64,000 nucleotides of DNA from an uncultured Marinobacterium sp. (lineage in GTDB: Bacteria; Pseudomonadota; Gammaproteobacteria; Pseudomonadales; Balneatricaceae). The notes beneath the pieces were generated by a model that saw nothing but the letters and a program-made list of their open reading frames with translations, did not search any database and was not told the origin of the DNA. Where the stretch lies: contig CANMWJ010000018.1 in assembly GCA_947501565.1 (NCBI GenBank), forward strand, positions 23,532 through 87,531. The letters are read 5' to 3'. Positions 36,898 through 46,500 of this stretch are shown piece by piece. Position numbers and translations under genes: made by a program. The stretch's first letter is position 1, and every line of letters starts with the position of its first letter.

Positions 36898-37836
36898 ATG
36901 GGGAGTATGCAAAAACGCTGGATACAGCTGGTGCCGTTTATGTTCGTACTCCTGTGGAGTACCGGCTTTATCGGCGCTAAGTATGCCTTGCCGTATATCG
37001 AACCTTTCCATGTCTTGCTGATCCGTATGCTGATGACGCTGGTAGCGTTCGGTGCGCTGGCGTTGATACTTAAATCGCGCTGGCCCACACCTTCCCAGGC
37101 GATGCACCAGATGGTGACTGGTTTTCTGGTACACGCCTGTTATCTGGGGGGCGTGTTTGCTGCGATTGAATGGCAGATGCCCGCCGGTGTCACTGCGTTG
37201 ATTATGGGATTGCAGCCGTTGTTGACTGCACTGATGAGCTGGCAGCTGATGAACGAGAATCTGCGCGGGCGTCAGTGGCTGGGCCTGTGTATCGGTTTTG
37301 TGGGTGTGGCGCTGGTGCTGGTATCAGGGCAGAACGGTGGCGAGTTTGAGATCAATGGTGCAGCGATGACCGCTGCGATCCTGGCGCTGGTGGGAATCTC
37401 CGTTGGCACCCTCTATCAGAAACGTTTTGGTACGGGGGTGGACCTGTTTACCGGATCATTCTACCAGTACCTGAGTACGGCGATCGCGATGGCGATTATG
37501 GCTTTCACCTTTGAAACCGGTGTGATCGACTGGCAACCAGAGCTGATCGGGGCGCTGTTGTGGATGGTGTTTGGTTTGTCGGTTAGCGCGATCCTGCTGC
37601 TGATGCTGATGATACGCGAAGGTGAAGCGGCGCGTGTTGCCAGCTACTTCTATCTGGTGCCGCCATTGACCGCCGTGGAGGCCTGGTTGTTGTTTGATGA
37701 AACGCTCAACGTGCTTAGCATCGGTGCCATCGGCCTGACCGTGCTGGGTATCTATCTGGTATTGCGCCGCCCCGCGCCAAAAGCTGATGAAACAGAAGGC
37801 GCTGAAAAGTCGTTGTCCGCTGAGCCTGCCAAGTAA
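36898..37836 (+). CDS. EamA/DMT-family transporter
   Basis: A 312-residue inner-membrane protein with about ten hydrophobic segments in two EamA repeats (for example LLWSTGFIGAKYALPYIEPF near the start and PPLTAVEAWLLFDETL in the second half). It probably exports small metabolites, often amino acids. ATG 36898 has GGAG 7 nt upstream. Divergent from a MocR regulator, which likely controls it. The C-terminal tail of about 25 residues is polar. Confidence 0.9.
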   Translation: MGSMQKRWIQLVPFMFVLLWSTGFIGAKYALPYIEPFHVLLIRMLMTLVAFGALALILKSRWPTPSQAMHQMVTGFLVHACYLGGVFAAIEWQMPAGVTALIMGLQPLLTALMSWQLMNENLRGRQWLGLCIGFVGVALVLVSGQNGGEFEINGAAMTAAILALVGISVGTLYQKRFGTGVDLFTGSFYQYLSTAIAMAIMAFTFETGVIDWQPELIGALLWMVFGLSVSAILLLMLMIREGEAARVASYFYLVPPLTAVEAWLLFDETLNVLSIGAIGLTVLGIYLVLRRPAPKADETEGAEKSLSAEPAK

Positions 37837-37929
37837 GGGCCACGGTTGCCGTGAGCCTTACCCCCGAATAGGGTATGATGGCCTGCAAATTAAGCCATCA
37901 TGCCCGGTACAGCCGGTGCTGTACCCTCT

Positions 37930-38742
37930 ATGCCTGAATTACCCGAAGTAGAAACCACGCGACGTGGAATTGAGCCTCATCTGGTGGGGCGCTCTGTCAC
38001 CTCCTTAGATGTCCGTCAGCCAAAACTGCGCTGGCCGGTGCCCGATCACCTTAGTCAGCTGCTTCCCGGGCGGGCTGTTCAGTCTGTGGAACGGCGCGGC
38101 AAGTACCTGCTGATCCGCTTTGATTGTGGTGAGCTGCTGGTGCATCTGGGGATGTCCGGCAGTTTGCGGGTTGTGGATAAAACTAAATCACCCGGCAAGC
38201 ATGATCACGTGGATCTGACGCTGAACGATGGTAAGTGTCTGCGTCTCACCGATCCGCGCCGTTTTGGCGCAGTGTTGTGGCAGGCTGAAGGGGAGTTACA
38301 CGAGTTATTGGCGCACCTGGGACCGGAGCCACTGAGCGACCAGTTCGACGCTGATTACCTGATCGAGCGTGCCAAAGGGCGTAAAACCGCGATCAAAACT
38401 TTCATCATGGATAGCAAAGTCGTCGTGGGTGTAGGGAATATCTACGCCAATGAAGCGCTGTTTGCTGCGGGCATCCATCCCAAGCGGGCCGCCGGTCAGA
38501 TCTCCCGTGCGCGCATGGAGCGGCTGGTCGATGAGATCAAGCGAGTTCTGGCAGCGGCGATCATGCAGGGAGGCACCACGTTAAAAGATTTTGTCGGCAG
38601 TGACGGCAAACCGGGGTATTTCAAGCAGGAGTTAAATGTCTACGGTCGCCGTGGTGAGCCCTGCGTAACTTGCGAGCGCCCCCTGAAAGAGATCCGTTTG
38701 GGTCAGCGGTCCACCGTGTATTGCAGTCACTGTCAGCGTTAA
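37930..38742 (+). CDS. mutM: Formamidopyrimidine-DNA glycosylase
   Basis: Removes 8-oxoguanine and FapyG from DNA by base excision with AP-lyase activity. It has 270 residues, starting [20 protein letters not shown]; after Met removal Pro is the catalytic nucleophile. Further: LGMSGSLRV, the helix-two-turn-helix segment [17 protein letters not shown], and the C-terminal zinc finger C-x2-C-x16-C-x2-C (CVTC...CSHC). Start ATG 37930, not 37900, because the N-terminal proline must follow Met. Confidence 0.98.
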   Translation: MPELPEVETTRRGIEPHLVGRSVTSLDVRQPKLRWPVPDHLSQLLPGRAVQSVERRGKYLLIRFDCGELLVHLGMSGSLRVVDKTKSPGKHDHVDLTLNDGKCLRLTDPRRFGAVLWQAEGELHELLAHLGPEPLSDQFDADYLIERAKGRKTAIKTFIMDSKVVVGVGNIYANEALFAAGIHPKRAAGQISRARMERLVDEIKRVLAAAIMQGGTTLKDFVGSDGKPGYFKQELNVYGRRGEPCVTCERPLKEIRLGQRSTVYCSHCQR

Positions 38743-38755
38743 CAATAGGATTCAG

Positions 38756-39661
38756 ATGAATATTCAAGTGAAACACGCGGCGTTGACCCGCGAAGGGCAG
38801 CCCGATCGTGTACGTCTGCGTAAAGCGCTGAAGCTGGAACCCTATCTGGCGCAACGGGAAGCCTTCAGCCTGGGCAGTGACGGTATTCACTGTGAGTTAT
38901 ACACCCACGCGGTTGACGCGCCGACCATCGTATTTCTTCCGGGTATCGGTACTTACTGTGAAATCTATGGTGAGATGCTGGCTAAGCTGAGCGCCAAGGG
39001 TTTCAACGTCGTGGGGATCGATCTGCCGGGGCACGGTTACTCAGATGGTTCCCGCGGGCTCTATACTGTGGCACAGGTCTCGGATACGGTGAGTATGGTG
39101 ATCGATCATCTGGAAAGCCGTTTTCACGGGCCTTTTGCGATCTTCGGTTACTCCATCGGTGCGACGCTGGGCCTGGCCGCTGCGGAGCAGGATTCTCGGG
39201 TCAAGGCGCTACTGTGTGGCACCTTGCTGCTACCAAATATCGCGCCGGATATGTTCCATGAGATGGGCTGGCAATGGACCCACGCCAGCGCCTTCTTTTT
39301 CCCCCTTATGCGTGTACCACTGCGCATGATTGTCGACTTCGAACAGTTGCTGGCCAGCCATCCGGCTGGTAGCGAGGTCAACAAAGACCCGTTGATCGTT
39401 TTCGATTATCCACTGAAGACCCTCTCCAGCGCCTTTTCTCACCGCGCGGGTGTGGTTAAAAATCGTTACCCGTTTAAAAGTGCGATCATTCATGGCGAGC
39501 GCGATGAGGTCTTACCGCTGGTATACAGCAAGCGGGTGATACGCGAGTGTGAGCAGCCGTTTGACCTGCTGGTTATGGAGAACGCGACCCACATGGTGCC
39601 TTGGCTGCGTACCAATCAACTGGTGGATATGGCGACCGATTGGTTCTTGAGTAATCTGTAA
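38756..39661 (+). CDS. Alpha/beta hydrolase (monoacylglycerol-lipase-like)
   Basis: A 301-residue cytoplasmic hydrolase. It has the oxyanion region FLPGIGTYCEIY, DLPGHGYSDGSRG (about 90-102, lysophospholipase-like), nucleophile Ser in FGYSIGATLG, acid in GERDEVLP and His in NATHMVPW. The substrate is probably a lipid or other ester, unspecified. It is 13 bp after mutM and may be co-transcribed with it. Confidence 0.8.
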   Translation: MNIQVKHAALTREGQPDRVRLRKALKLEPYLAQREAFSLGSDGIHCELYTHAVDAPTIVFLPGIGTYCEIYGEMLAKLSAKGFNVVGIDLPGHGYSDGSRGLYTVAQVSDTVSMVIDHLESRFHGPFAIFGYSIGATLGLAAAEQDSRVKALLCGTLLLPNIAPDMFHEMGWQWTHASAFFFPLMRVPLRMIVDFEQLLASHPAGSEVNKDPLIVFDYPLKTLSSAFSHRAGVVKNRYPFKSAIIHGERDEVLPLVYSKRVIRECEQPFDLLVMENATHMVPWLRTNQLVDMATDWFLSNL

Positions 39662-39748
39662 CCAAAGCGTCAACAGCGCTTCATGGGACTGTCACCGGAG
39701 TACCGGACACTGATCGCTAATTAACCAGTGTCCGTTACGGTGGCCGTT

Positions 39749-40276
39749 ATGAACGCCCTACGCAAAATTACCAGTTATGACGCTGTGGCCTTTTATTGGT
39801 GCCACGGTTTTACCCAGATTCCAAGCATGGCGGCGACGAGCCGTATGATCTCCCGCTTGGGTGACGGTGGTCTCTATCTGACGCTGGGCATTATGCTGGC
39901 GCTGTTTGAACCTCTCGATGGGGAGGCGTTTCTGCTGGCTGGGCTGCAGGCCTTTGCGGTAGAACTGCCACTCTACCTGATCCTGAAAAACACGATTAAG
40001 CGCGACCGTCCCTGTTACCGCTTTGATAACTTCAATGCGTTCATCGTGCCTTCTGATAAGTTCAGCTTCCCCTCTGGTCATGCCGCTGCGGCGTTTGTTT
40101 TTGCGACTGTCTTCAGCCACTTTTACCCATCCATGGCTGAGCTGAGCTACAGCGTTGCGGTATTGATCGGTCTTTCCCGCGTCATGCTGGGTGTGCATTA
40201 TCCCACTGATATTGTTGCAGGTGCTGCTTTGGGCGTGAGTTGCGCTACCTTTACCCTGAGTCTGGCGGGATTCTGA
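39749..40276 (+). CDS. PAP2-family membrane phosphatase
   Basis: A 175-residue membrane protein with the three PAP2 signature blocks: KRDRPC (KxxxxxxRP-type), PSGHAAAA and SRVMLGVHYPTDIVAG. About five hydrophobic segments. Such enzymes dephosphorylate lipid phosphates such as undecaprenyl diphosphate, phosphatidate or PGP. I chose ATG 39749; an in-frame GTG at 39728 lacks a ribosome site. It is 4 bp upstream of a glycosyltransferase gene. Confidence 0.85.
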   Translation: MNALRKITSYDAVAFYWCHGFTQIPSMAATSRMISRLGDGGLYLTLGIMLALFEPLDGEAFLLAGLQAFAVELPLYLILKNTIKRDRPCYRFDNFNAFIVPSDKFSFPSGHAAAAFVFATVFSHFYPSMAELSYSVAVLIGLSRVMLGVHYPTDIVAGAALGVSCATFTLSLAGF

Positions 40277-40280
40277 AGCG

Positions 40281-41333
40281 ATGCGTGTTCTCTACGGTGT
40301 TCAGGCGACCGGTAACGGCCATATCACTCGCGCCCGTGTGATGGCGCCCGCACTTGAAGCCGCCGGTATCGAGGTGGATTATCTGTTCAGCGGTCGTGAG
40401 CCGGATAAGCTGTTCAACATGGAACCGTTCGGTGACTATCAGACCCGCGAGGGCCTTACCTTTATTCAGAAAGAGGGTAAGGTCAAAGTATGGGAGACGA
40501 TGCGCACCAGCAACGTGCTGCGCTGCTGGCAGGACGCCGGAAAACTGGATCTGACCGGTTATGATCGGGTGATCACCGATTTTGAGCCTGTGACTGCCTG
40601 GGCGGCAAAACGTAAAGGGGTGCCTTGTCTGGGGATCGCCCATCAATACGCACTTTCCTATCCGGTGCCGGGGCACAATCATGCAGTACTGTCGCGCCTG
40701 ATCAACCTGTTCGCACCTGTGGATATCGCCATTGGTGTGCACTGGCATCATTTCGATTACCCGGTGTTGCCTCCGTTGATCCAGCCACCGCTGTTCGAAC
40801 CCTCTGTTGAGCCAGACAAAGTCGTGGTCTATCTGCCGGTTAATCCGATCGAGGAGCTGGAGTCACGTTTCAGCCAGTTCGAAGATCACCGGTTCTATAT
40901 CTACTGTGCGGTATCCGAGCCTGTGCAGCGGGATAACCTCTATCTGATGCCGTTCTCCCGCGAAGGTTTTCAACGCGATCTGGCCAGTTGTAGCGGCGTA
41001 ATCACCAACAGCGGCTTTGGTTTGATTAGCGAAGCAATTCAATATGGCAAGAAGGTCTTCTCCATGCCTATAAAAGGGCAGGTCGAGCAGCAATCCAACG
41101 CCCAGGTGCTGGATGAGCTGGGGCTGGCAACCGTAGCCAAAGTGTATGATCGCTTTGCAGTTGCAGAGTGGCTGGAGCAGAGTCCACCGGAGCCTCAACC
41201 CTACCCGGATGTGGCGGGAGAGTTGGCTGACTGGATTCTGCAAGGCTGTGCTGAAGAACCGGCAGAGCTGGCGAAACGTTTGTGGCAGCATGGTGGGAGC
41301 AGCGCTACGCTGCTGAATGCTCTCACCCGTTGA
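40281..41333 (+). CDS. MJ1255/VC2487-family glycosyltransferase
   Basis: A 350-residue GT-B-fold protein. The N-terminus RVLYGVQATGNGHITRARV carries the G-x-G-H nucleotide-sugar glycosyltransferase loop. The C-terminal half contains CSGVITNSGFGLISEAIQYG, the UDP-sugar-binding block seen in MurG-like and MGDG-synthase-like enzymes. Characterised functions are lacking for the family. The tight link to the PAP2 gene (4 bp) suggests a lipid-linked sugar pathway. Confidence 0.82.
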   Translation: MRVLYGVQATGNGHITRARVMAPALEAAGIEVDYLFSGREPDKLFNMEPFGDYQTREGLTFIQKEGKVKVWETMRTSNVLRCWQDAGKLDLTGYDRVITDFEPVTAWAAKRKGVPCLGIAHQYALSYPVPGHNHAVLSRLINLFAPVDIAIGVHWHHFDYPVLPPLIQPPLFEPSVEPDKVVVYLPVNPIEELESRFSQFEDHRFYIYCAVSEPVQRDNLYLMPFSREGFQRDLASCSGVITNSGFGLISEAIQYGKKVFSMPIKGQVEQQSNAQVLDELGLATVAKVYDRFAVAEWLEQSPPEPQPYPDVAGELADWILQGCAEEPAELAKRLWQHGGSSATLLNALTR

Positions 41334-41425
41334 CACTCTGACGGCCTCTGCAGCTTACCGGGCATCGCTATGCAATAGCCCGGCGCGCTGGCACAATGCG
41401 CTTCTTTTGGCTTCAGGGACTCGTC

Positions 41426-42328
41426 ATGCTTACCGGTATCCTGTGCGGCTTTGGCGCCGCACTGATGCAATCCGTTTCCTACGTCTACTCCGCCCGCTTT
41501 ATCAGTCAGTTCCGCGTTGGCGCGGTGTCCCTGCTAGTGCTGACCCACGTAGTGTTGGGCATTGTCTCGCTTTTAGCGTTACCGCTGGTGTGGCACGACA
41601 GCATTCTTGAGATCGATACCTACCTGTTACCGCTCCTGGCGATGGCTCTGTCCTATCTGGTAGGACAGTTTTCCCTGTTCCAGGCGATCCGTTACTCCGA
41701 AGCGTCGCGTGTCAGCCCGTTGCTGGGTCTGAAAATCCTGATGCTGGCGCTGATCGGGTCACTCTGGTTTGGTGAAGCCTACGCTGGCGTGCAGTGGATG
41801 GCAGTGGTGCTCTGTGTGTTAGGAGCGGTCTGGTTGAGTGCCAGTGGTGGGCGGGTAAGCCGTGGCGCAATTGGCTGGGTACTGGGCGCCTGTGCGGGCT
41901 ACGCCCTGTCGGATCTTTCGGTGCTCTACATTATGCGGACATTCGACCATCTGTCGCTGACCCATGCCGCAGCGATCGGGGTGTGTTTGTGTTATCTGCT
42001 GTGTGGTTTTGGTAGCTTATTTTTCCTACCGCGAGTTGAAGGTCGGTATCTGTTGGTCCATAGCGCACCGGCGGCGCTTACCTGGCTGGCAGCGATGATC
42101 TTCCTGTTTGCCTGTTTTGCAGAGATCGGGGTGCTGTTTGGTGGAATCGTGCAGTCCAGCCGCGGGTTGATCTCGATCTTTCTCGGCATATTTCTGACTT
42201 ATGTTGGCTTTCGATTCGCTGAAAAAATGCCGGCTCGAGGGGTGTTTTTACAACGCTTGGGGGCGTCAGTACTGATGCTGGTGGCTATCGTAGTCTTTTC
42301 GCTTGGTGGTGAGGGAGGAGCGATCTGA
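41426..42328 (+). CDS. EamA/DMT-family transporter
   Basis: A 300-residue membrane protein with about ten hydrophobic segments and the EamA pattern (SYLVGQFSLFQAIRYSEASR, PLLGLKILMLALIGSLWFGE). I chose ATG 41426, which has CAGGGA 6 nt upstream; ATG 41396 is in frame and would add 10 residues. It follows the glycosyltransferase gene by 92 bp; a role in moving a lipid or sugar product is possible but not shown. Confidence 0.82.
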   Translation: MLTGILCGFGAALMQSVSYVYSARFISQFRVGAVSLLVLTHVVLGIVSLLALPLVWHDSILEIDTYLLPLLAMALSYLVGQFSLFQAIRYSEASRVSPLLGLKILMLALIGSLWFGEAYAGVQWMAVVLCVLGAVWLSASGGRVSRGAIGWVLGACAGYALSDLSVLYIMRTFDHLSLTHAAAIGVCLCYLLCGFGSLFFLPRVEGRYLLVHSAPAALTWLAAMIFLFACFAEIGVLFGGIVQSSRGLISIFLGIFLTYVGFRFAEKMPARGVFLQRLGASVLMLVAIVVFSLGGEGGAI

Positions 42329-42370
42329 CAGCCTGTGTTGGTGGGTATGTCTGAACAGTCGGGCAGAAAG

Positions 42371-42550
42371 TAAAAGAGGGCGCTCAGTTCCTTTGAGACG
42401 CCCTCTTACTGGCTTCCATTTTCCTTGCGGTACCACCAGTTCCCCTGATTCCGTTCAGGGGGCGGTGTTGGCGTCCTGCCGTGGCATCCTGCCTTCCTTT
42501 CCGCTTGTCTTGGCCATCCTTCTTATTCATTCCATGAACAGGAGATCCAC
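42371..42550 (-). ncRNA. CsrB/Rsm-like regulatory RNA, copy 1
   Basis: Predicted transcript of about 180 nt on the minus strand, from a -10 box CATAAT (42563-42558) to an intrinsic terminator (GAGGGCG-rich stem, 42376-42405, then TTTT). It holds 12 GGA motifs. At least three sit in hairpin loops as CsrA/RsmA sites do: CCCCTGA-ACGGAA-TCAGGGG (42442-42461), GGC-AGGAC-GCC (42470-42480) and GGC-AGGAU-GCC (42483-42493). No coding frame of merit. Such RNAs sequester CsrA/RsmA. Distinct in sequence from the two other copies apart from both ends. Confidence 0.8.
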
Positions 42551-42585
42551 GAAGCCCATTATGCGGATTGGAAATTAGAGATATA

Positions 42586-42600
42586 TAGGAAAAATTCCTA
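42586..42600. promoter_or_regulatory. Palindrome upstream of sRNA copy 1
   Basis: TAGGAA-AAA-TTCCTA, 22 bp from the -10 box, centred near -42 of the predicted start. The same palindrome stands before copies 2 and 3. Probably an activator site. Confidence 0.7.
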
Positions 42601-42676
42601 ATTTTCTCAGACTTGGACTTAAGTCGTATAAAGAGTGGGGCGAACGGGGCAGGTAGGTAGGACAAATTTCAGGCAT

Positions 42677-42827
42677 AAAAAAAGGCGCTTCGTTCCGTCG
42701 AAGCGCCTCTTTACTGGCTTCCATTTTCCCTGCGGTAATTCCTTGAGCATCCAGCTATTGGCGTCTTGCCATTCCCAACCGCTTTCTAGGCCATCCGGTG
42801 TATTCGTTCCATGAACAGGAGATCCAC
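42677..42827 (-). ncRNA. CsrB/Rsm-like regulatory RNA, copy 2
   Basis: Predicted minus-strand transcript of about 150 nt from a -10 CATAAT (42840-42835) to a strong intrinsic terminator (10-bp stem AGGCGCTTCG / CGAAGCGCCT, 42683-42708, then seven T). It has nine GGA motifs, including the hairpin AGC-UGGAU-GCU (42746-42756). The 5' end GTGGATCTCCTGTTCATGGA is nearly the same as in copy 1, and the sequence before the terminator (AAAATGGAAGCCAGTAAAGA) is also shared. Confidence 0.8.
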
Positions 42828-42863
42828 AAGAGCTATTATGCTGCGCTGCCAAAGAGGGATATA

Positions 42864-42878
42864 TAGGAATTTTTCCTA
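42864..42878. promoter_or_regulatory. Palindrome upstream of sRNA copy 2
   Basis: TAGGAA-TTT-TTCCTA, 23 bp from the -10 box of copy 2. Arms are identical to those of copies 1 and 3; only the 3-nt centre is reversed. Confidence 0.7.
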
Positions 42879-43021
42879 ATTTTGCCCAAGTAAGAGGTTG
42901 TTTTGGTATAAGAAAATATGTTTTAAGTAGGCTTGGTTATTAATGGTGAAGCCTGCTTGGGGGAGAGCGTTTTGCATTGATTTGGGTCAGTCGGCGGGGA
43001 GCTTTGCGTTTGCTGCGGTAC

Positions 43022-43180
43022 AAAGAGAAAGAGCGCTTCATCCGCTGAAGCGCTCTCATTTGGTTTCCCTGTCTCCTTGAATCCCTGCAACCTGTCTGCT
43101 GCGATCCTGCATCCCTATCCGATGAATCCGTTCCTGCACTTAGTACCATCCGCGTATTCGTTCCGTGAACAGGAGATCCG
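43022..43180 (-). ncRNA. CsrB/Rsm-like regulatory RNA, copy 3
   Basis: Predicted minus-strand transcript of about 160 nt from a -10 CATACT (43193-43188) to an intrinsic terminator (stem GAGCGCTTCA / TGAAGCGCTC, 43031-43055, then a T-rich tail). It has twelve GGA motifs, densely spaced in the middle, including UGC-AGGAUC-GCA (43100-43111). The 5' region GGATCTCCTGTTCACGGAAC is conserved with the other copies and can form GTTC-(A)CG-GAAC. Lies directly left of the TPP riboswitch, transcribed away from it. Confidence 0.8.
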
Positions 43181-43215
43181 TGTCTTCAGTATGGTAGAGA
43201 TTGTCGTGATAAAAA

Positions 43216-43230
43216 TAGGAAAAATTCCTA
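43216..43230. promoter_or_regulatory. Palindrome upstream of sRNA copy 3
   Basis: TAGGAA-AAA-TTCCTA, 22 bp from the -10 box of copy 3, matching the sites before copies 1 and 2. Confidence 0.7.
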
Positions 43231-43325
43231 ATTTTTAGATTTAGGTGAAATTTTTTGAGTTATTCACTCAAATTGGAGCGATGCGTAGACATCCAAGGGG
43301 CAGTGCACATACACTAGGGGCACTT

Positions 43326-43416
43326 ATCTTGGTCGGGGTGTCCATTGCTAATGCGATGGGCTGAGAGTAGACCCGCTGAACCTGAACCGGCTAACACCGG
43401 CGTAGGAAATCGAGAT
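43326..43416 (+). ncRNA. TPP riboswitch (THI element)
   Basis: Contains the conserved thiamine-pyrophosphate aptamer blocks: CGGGGTG near the 5' end, GATGGGCTGAGA (pyrimidine-sensor helix) and CTGAACCTGAACCGGCTAA followed by ACACCGGCGTAGGAAA. The closing helix P1 can be seen: ATCTTGGT (43326-43333) pairs with ATCGAGAT (43409-43416) over 8 bp with two G-U pairs. It precedes thiD-thiC, so it should repress thiamine synthesis when TPP is abundant. Confidence 0.95.
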
Positions 43417-43421
43417 TGTTT

Positions 43422-43490
43422 ATGAACAACATATACCCGCTATTGGATGTTGCATCTCTTCAGCTCTTACTGACTGGGGAGGCACTATGA
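43422..43490 (+). CDS. Putative 22-residue leader peptide overlapping thiD
   Basis: ATG 43422 opens a frame of 22 codons, beginning MNNIYPLLDVASLQ and ending in TGA (43488-43490), which overlaps the thiD ATG as ATGA. Its ribosome site GAG (43412-43414, 7 nt before the ATG) lies inside the 3' strand of riboswitch helix P1 and would be hidden when TPP is bound. Translation of this leader may be coupled to thiD. It could be chance, because thiD also has its own GGGGAGG site. Confidence 0.45.
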   Translation: MNNIYPLLDVASLQLLLTGEAL

Positions 43491-44305
43491 CAACATCATT
43501 CCAACACCCTATCCCTATTGCGCTAACCATTGCAGGCTCCGATTCCGGCGGCGGTGCAGGTATTCAGGCCGATCTGAAAACGTTCTCCGCGTTGGGAGTC
43601 TACGGGGCGTCTGTCATTACCGCATTGACCGCGCAGAACACCCGTGAAGTGCGTGCCATACAACGTGTACCCGTTGAGTTCATCCAAACGCAGCTGGCTT
43701 GCGTATTTGATGATCTTGATGTGGCAGCGGTGAAAACCGGTATGTTGGGCGATGCAGAGGTTGTCGACGCAGTGGCTGAATTTCTGGCGCAGAAACCTGG
43801 CCTGAAGCTGGTGGTCGATCCAGTGATGCTTTCTAAGAGCGGGGATGCCCTGCTGAAGGAAGAGGCTGTATCGGCGCTGGTCAATAAGCTGCTGCCGCTT
43901 GCGACCCTGATAACCCCTAATCTACCGGAAGCTGCAGTCATACTGGGGTGTGATGAACCTCAGGACGTTGCCGGTATGGAGCGCATGGCGCGTGAGCTGA
44001 AGGCGCTGGGACCGGATGCAGTCTTGCTGAAGGGGGGACATCTGGCGTCTGCCCAGAGCCCGGATATCTTTTTTGACGGTGACCAGTGCTTCACGCTGGA
44101 CACTCAACGTATCAACACACAAAACACCCATGGTACGGGATGTACCTTGGCGTCTGCGATTGCGGCACTTTTGGCGAAGGGTGAAACGCCAGCTGCAGCG
44201 GTAAAGCAGGCCAAGGTGTATATCTCCGATGCAATCGCGGCGGCCGACAGCCTGGCGGTGGGTGAGGGACACGGTCCCGTACACCACTTCCATGCGCTTT
44301 GGTAA
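43487..44305 (+). CDS. thiD: Hydroxymethylpyrimidine (phosphate) kinase
   Basis: Phosphorylates HMP and HMP-phosphate for thiamine synthesis. The 272-residue ribokinase-fold protein shows [20 protein letters not shown] (about 11-30), [24 protein letters not shown] and the anion hole/catalytic [22 protein letters not shown] precedes ATG 43487. Under a TPP riboswitch and followed by thiC, which makes its substrate. Confidence 0.97.
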   Translation: MTTSFQHPIPIALTIAGSDSGGGAGIQADLKTFSALGVYGASVITALTAQNTREVRAIQRVPVEFIQTQLACVFDDLDVAAVKTGMLGDAEVVDAVAEFLAQKPGLKLVVDPVMLSKSGDALLKEEAVSALVNKLLPLATLITPNLPEAAVILGCDEPQDVAGMERMARELKALGPDAVLLKGGHLASAQSPDIFFDGDQCFTLDTQRINTQNTHGTGCTLASAIAALLAKGETPAAAVKQAKVYISDAIAAADSLAVGEGHGPVHHFHALW

Positions 44306-44345
44306 GTCCCGATTGGTGAGATGGGATAAATAACGAGAAATATAA

Positions 44346-46238
<1,893 letters not shown>

Positions 46239-46261
46239 CGACCTGCTTGATCTGGCACATT

Positions 46262-46293
46262 AAAAAAGCCGCCCCAATGGGGCGGCTTTTTTC
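46262..46293. terminator. Intrinsic terminator after thiC
   Basis: Stem AAGCCGCCCC / GGGGCGGCTT with T runs on both strands, so it may also stop the minus-strand sulfotransferase transcript. The following 46294-46500 is AT-rich and holds no gene. Confidence 0.92.
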
Positions 46294-46500
46294 GTGGATC
46301 TCCTGAACGATCCTTTACAGGAGAAAGTGTTAGCGTACATCGAGAGATCTGAACGATGCTTTCCGCTAAAAAGTGTTTGAATTATTAGTCAGGGTTCTGA
46401 TTAATACAACAAATTTTATTAAACACGCGTTTGATCTCTACAGGATTATTCAGGCATGAAAAGAGTCGGTTAGATGACTTTTCAAGTATTTTTTATCTGC

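Noticed and set aside
42376..43055. Plus-strand reading of the repeats as attenuators or terminators of the EamA gene
   Set aside because: On the plus strand the hairpins are not followed by T runs; on the minus strand they are.
42303..43149. Short open frames inside the sRNA region (for example 42384-42665 and 42940-43149 on the minus strand)
   Set aside because: They run across terminators and promoters of the three RNA units, lack ribosome sites and are not shared between the copies.
42371..43230. The three repeats as a CRISPR array or MITE-like mobile repeats
   Set aside because: Units are 150-180 nt and differ inside. No terminal inverted repeats or target duplications were seen. Promoter and terminator positions are consistent, which fits RNA genes better.
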